Assembly: GCA_902767025.1 (NCBI GenBank)
Contig: CACXFZ010000114.1
Coordinates: 1-6,814 of the forward strand
Origin: an uncultured Coriobacteriaceae bacterium
GTDB lineage: Bacteria > Actinomycetota > Coriobacteriia > Coriobacteriales > Eggerthellaceae
Reading direction: 5' to 3'
Length of the DNA: 6,814 nt
Position 1 is the first letter of the stretch. Every line of letters begins with the position of its first letter. A program made the translations under genes and the position numbers. Shown piece after piece: positions 6,323-6,814 of the stretch. The notes below the pieces were generated by a model. The model was given only the letters and a program-made list of their open reading frames with translations, did not search any database and was not told the origin of the DNA.

Positions 6323-6363
6323 AAGCCCGGCTCGCGTACATTGAGTACGCGTCGCCGGGCTTT
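6323..6363 (+). terminator. Long operon-end hairpin (probable intrinsic terminator)
   Basis: AAGCCCGGC (6323-6331) pairs with GCCGGGCTT (6354-6362). After a small asymmetric bulge, CGCGTAC (6333-6339) pairs with GTACGCG (6345-6351) around the loop ATTGA. Sixteen base pairs in all are followed by a short TTT and then pyrimidine-rich sequence. As the A/T ends mirror each other, it could also act on transcripts from the opposite strand. It is the best terminator candidate for the ftsZ-divIVA cluster. Confidence 0.75.
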
Positions 6364-6429
6364 CCCGCTTACCTGGGGCCCCTGGACGCCCTTCGCTGTT
6401 GTGGCCGCCTTCCTCTGACTCCCCGCGCT

Positions 6430-6801
6430 CCTGACGAAACCTGCGGGGTGTGGGGGCCTGGCGGAAGCTGGGGGCGGGGCTCGGTTGTGAGTTCCCTCGA
6501 CCTACACCGCGGCTTTGCTGCGCTCGCCGCTGGGGCGCCGGGGGCCTGGCGGAAGCTGGCGGGTTGACTCTGTCGCGAGTCTGGCGGACCCGGCCCACGG
6601 CGACGCTTCGCTGGCCGCTCGGGCGCCGCGTGTTGCGAGCCGATTTTCATTATCAGCATCATCCTAAGCGGAGCGCGTAGCGCGGAGTAGAAGGATCTCC
6701 CCGTCTCGGCAGGGGATCCCTCGCCTTCGGCTCGGGATTGATGACGGGGGTTGCTCGGGATGACGGGTTCGAGCCTGGCGGAACCTGGGAGTGGGGCTCG
6801 G
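6430..6801. repeat. Degenerate GC-rich direct repeats, gene-free region
   Basis: No credible gene is present from 6257 to the window end; short open frames here are built from repeats and lack a Shine-Dalgarno. A 14-base motif CCTGRCGRAASCTG occurs at 6430-6443, 6457-6470, 6545-6558 and 6774-6787, with a weaker version near 6581-6592. Copies at 6452-6471 and 6540-6559 share 20 identical bases (GGGGGCCTGGCGGAAGCTGG). Copies starting at 6456 and 6773 match over 29 bases with 3 differences and end in GGGGCTCGG. A second module, GCCGCTSGGGCGCCG, occurs at 6526-6540 and 6614-6628, each time after a GC-rich GCTTYGCTG-like stretch. No flanking transposase or terminal repeat is visible. The array probably continues beyond 6814. 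Confidence 0.65.
6657..6743. repeat. Imperfect REP-like intergenic palindrome
   Basis: An interrupted inverted repeat is centred on CCCC-GTCTCGGCA-GGGG (6699-6715). The outer ends CATCATCC (6657-6664) and GGATTGATG (6735-6743) are reverse complements apart from one extra T. Inner blocks GAAGGATCTCCCC and GGGGATCCCTCGCCTTC also oppose each other with small bulges. A partial second copy of the right half follows: GCTCGGGATTGATGACGGG (6730-6748), then GCTCGGGATGACGGG (6753-6767). The overall form, CATCCT...GAAGGATCT...CTCGGGATGACG, resembles a dispersed intergenic repeat I recall from many gut bacterial genomes; that recollection is unverified. Confidence 0.6.
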
Positions 6802-6814
6802 CTGCTGCTTCCAC

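Noticed and set aside
6450..6680. 76-codon open frame in the repeat region
   Set aside because: No Shine-Dalgarno, Arg/Gly/Ala-rich translation made from the repeats, and interrupted logic across repeat copies; not a credible gene.
6430..6801. CRISPR array
   Set aside because: Repeat copies are degenerate, only 14-29 bases, irregularly spaced, and the intervening sequence is itself repetitive; no cas gene is nearby.

Overview
This is a high-GC bacterial chromosomal window. It carries the conserved Gram-positive block downstream of ftsZ, all on the + strand: ftsZ - pgeF (ylmD) - yggS (ylmE) - sepF (ylmF) - proC - yggT (ylmG) - divIVA. The gene set, strong GC bias at third codon positions and FtsZ/SepF/DivIVA sequences suggest a high-GC Gram-positive actinobacterium. 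My best guess is class Coriobacteriia (Eggerthellaceae-like). That placement comes from remembered gene order and protein style, not from a search.

Layout. Bases 2-310 are the 3' end of an unrecognised gene that begins outside the window. Bases 311-609 hold a 12-bp perfect hairpin, then a sigma70-like promoter, a small hairpin near the predicted transcript start, and a strong Shine-Dalgarno for ftsZ. ftsZ, pgeF and yggS follow with gaps of 15 and 12 bases. A 123-base gap before sepF contains an extended -10 promoter. sepF, proC and yggT are almost fused (gaps of 3 and 0 bases). divIVA follows after 49 bases, with its own strong Shine-Dalgarno and possibly its own promoter. Two hairpins close the operon just after divIVA; the first overlaps the divIVA stop codon. 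The remaining roughly 450 bases have no credible gene. They are a mosaic of degenerate GC-rich direct repeats and an imperfect REP-like palindrome.

How the genes work together. FtsZ forms the division ring. SepF is expected to bind the FtsZ C-terminal peptide and tether it to the membrane. DivIVA marks curved or septal membrane. YggT is a small membrane protein of this cluster, linked in several bacteria to division or membrane organisation. PgeF (laccase-domain enzyme), YggS (PLP-binding homeostasis protein) and ProC (proline synthesis) are metabolic genes that recur in this neighbourhood; yggS-proC-yggT adjacency is also known in Pseudomonas.

I see no clear evidence of a wholly new system. 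The least explained parts are the 3' repeat mosaic, the long Tyr/Arg-rich SepF linker with its acidic N-terminal tract, and the structured ftsZ leader.
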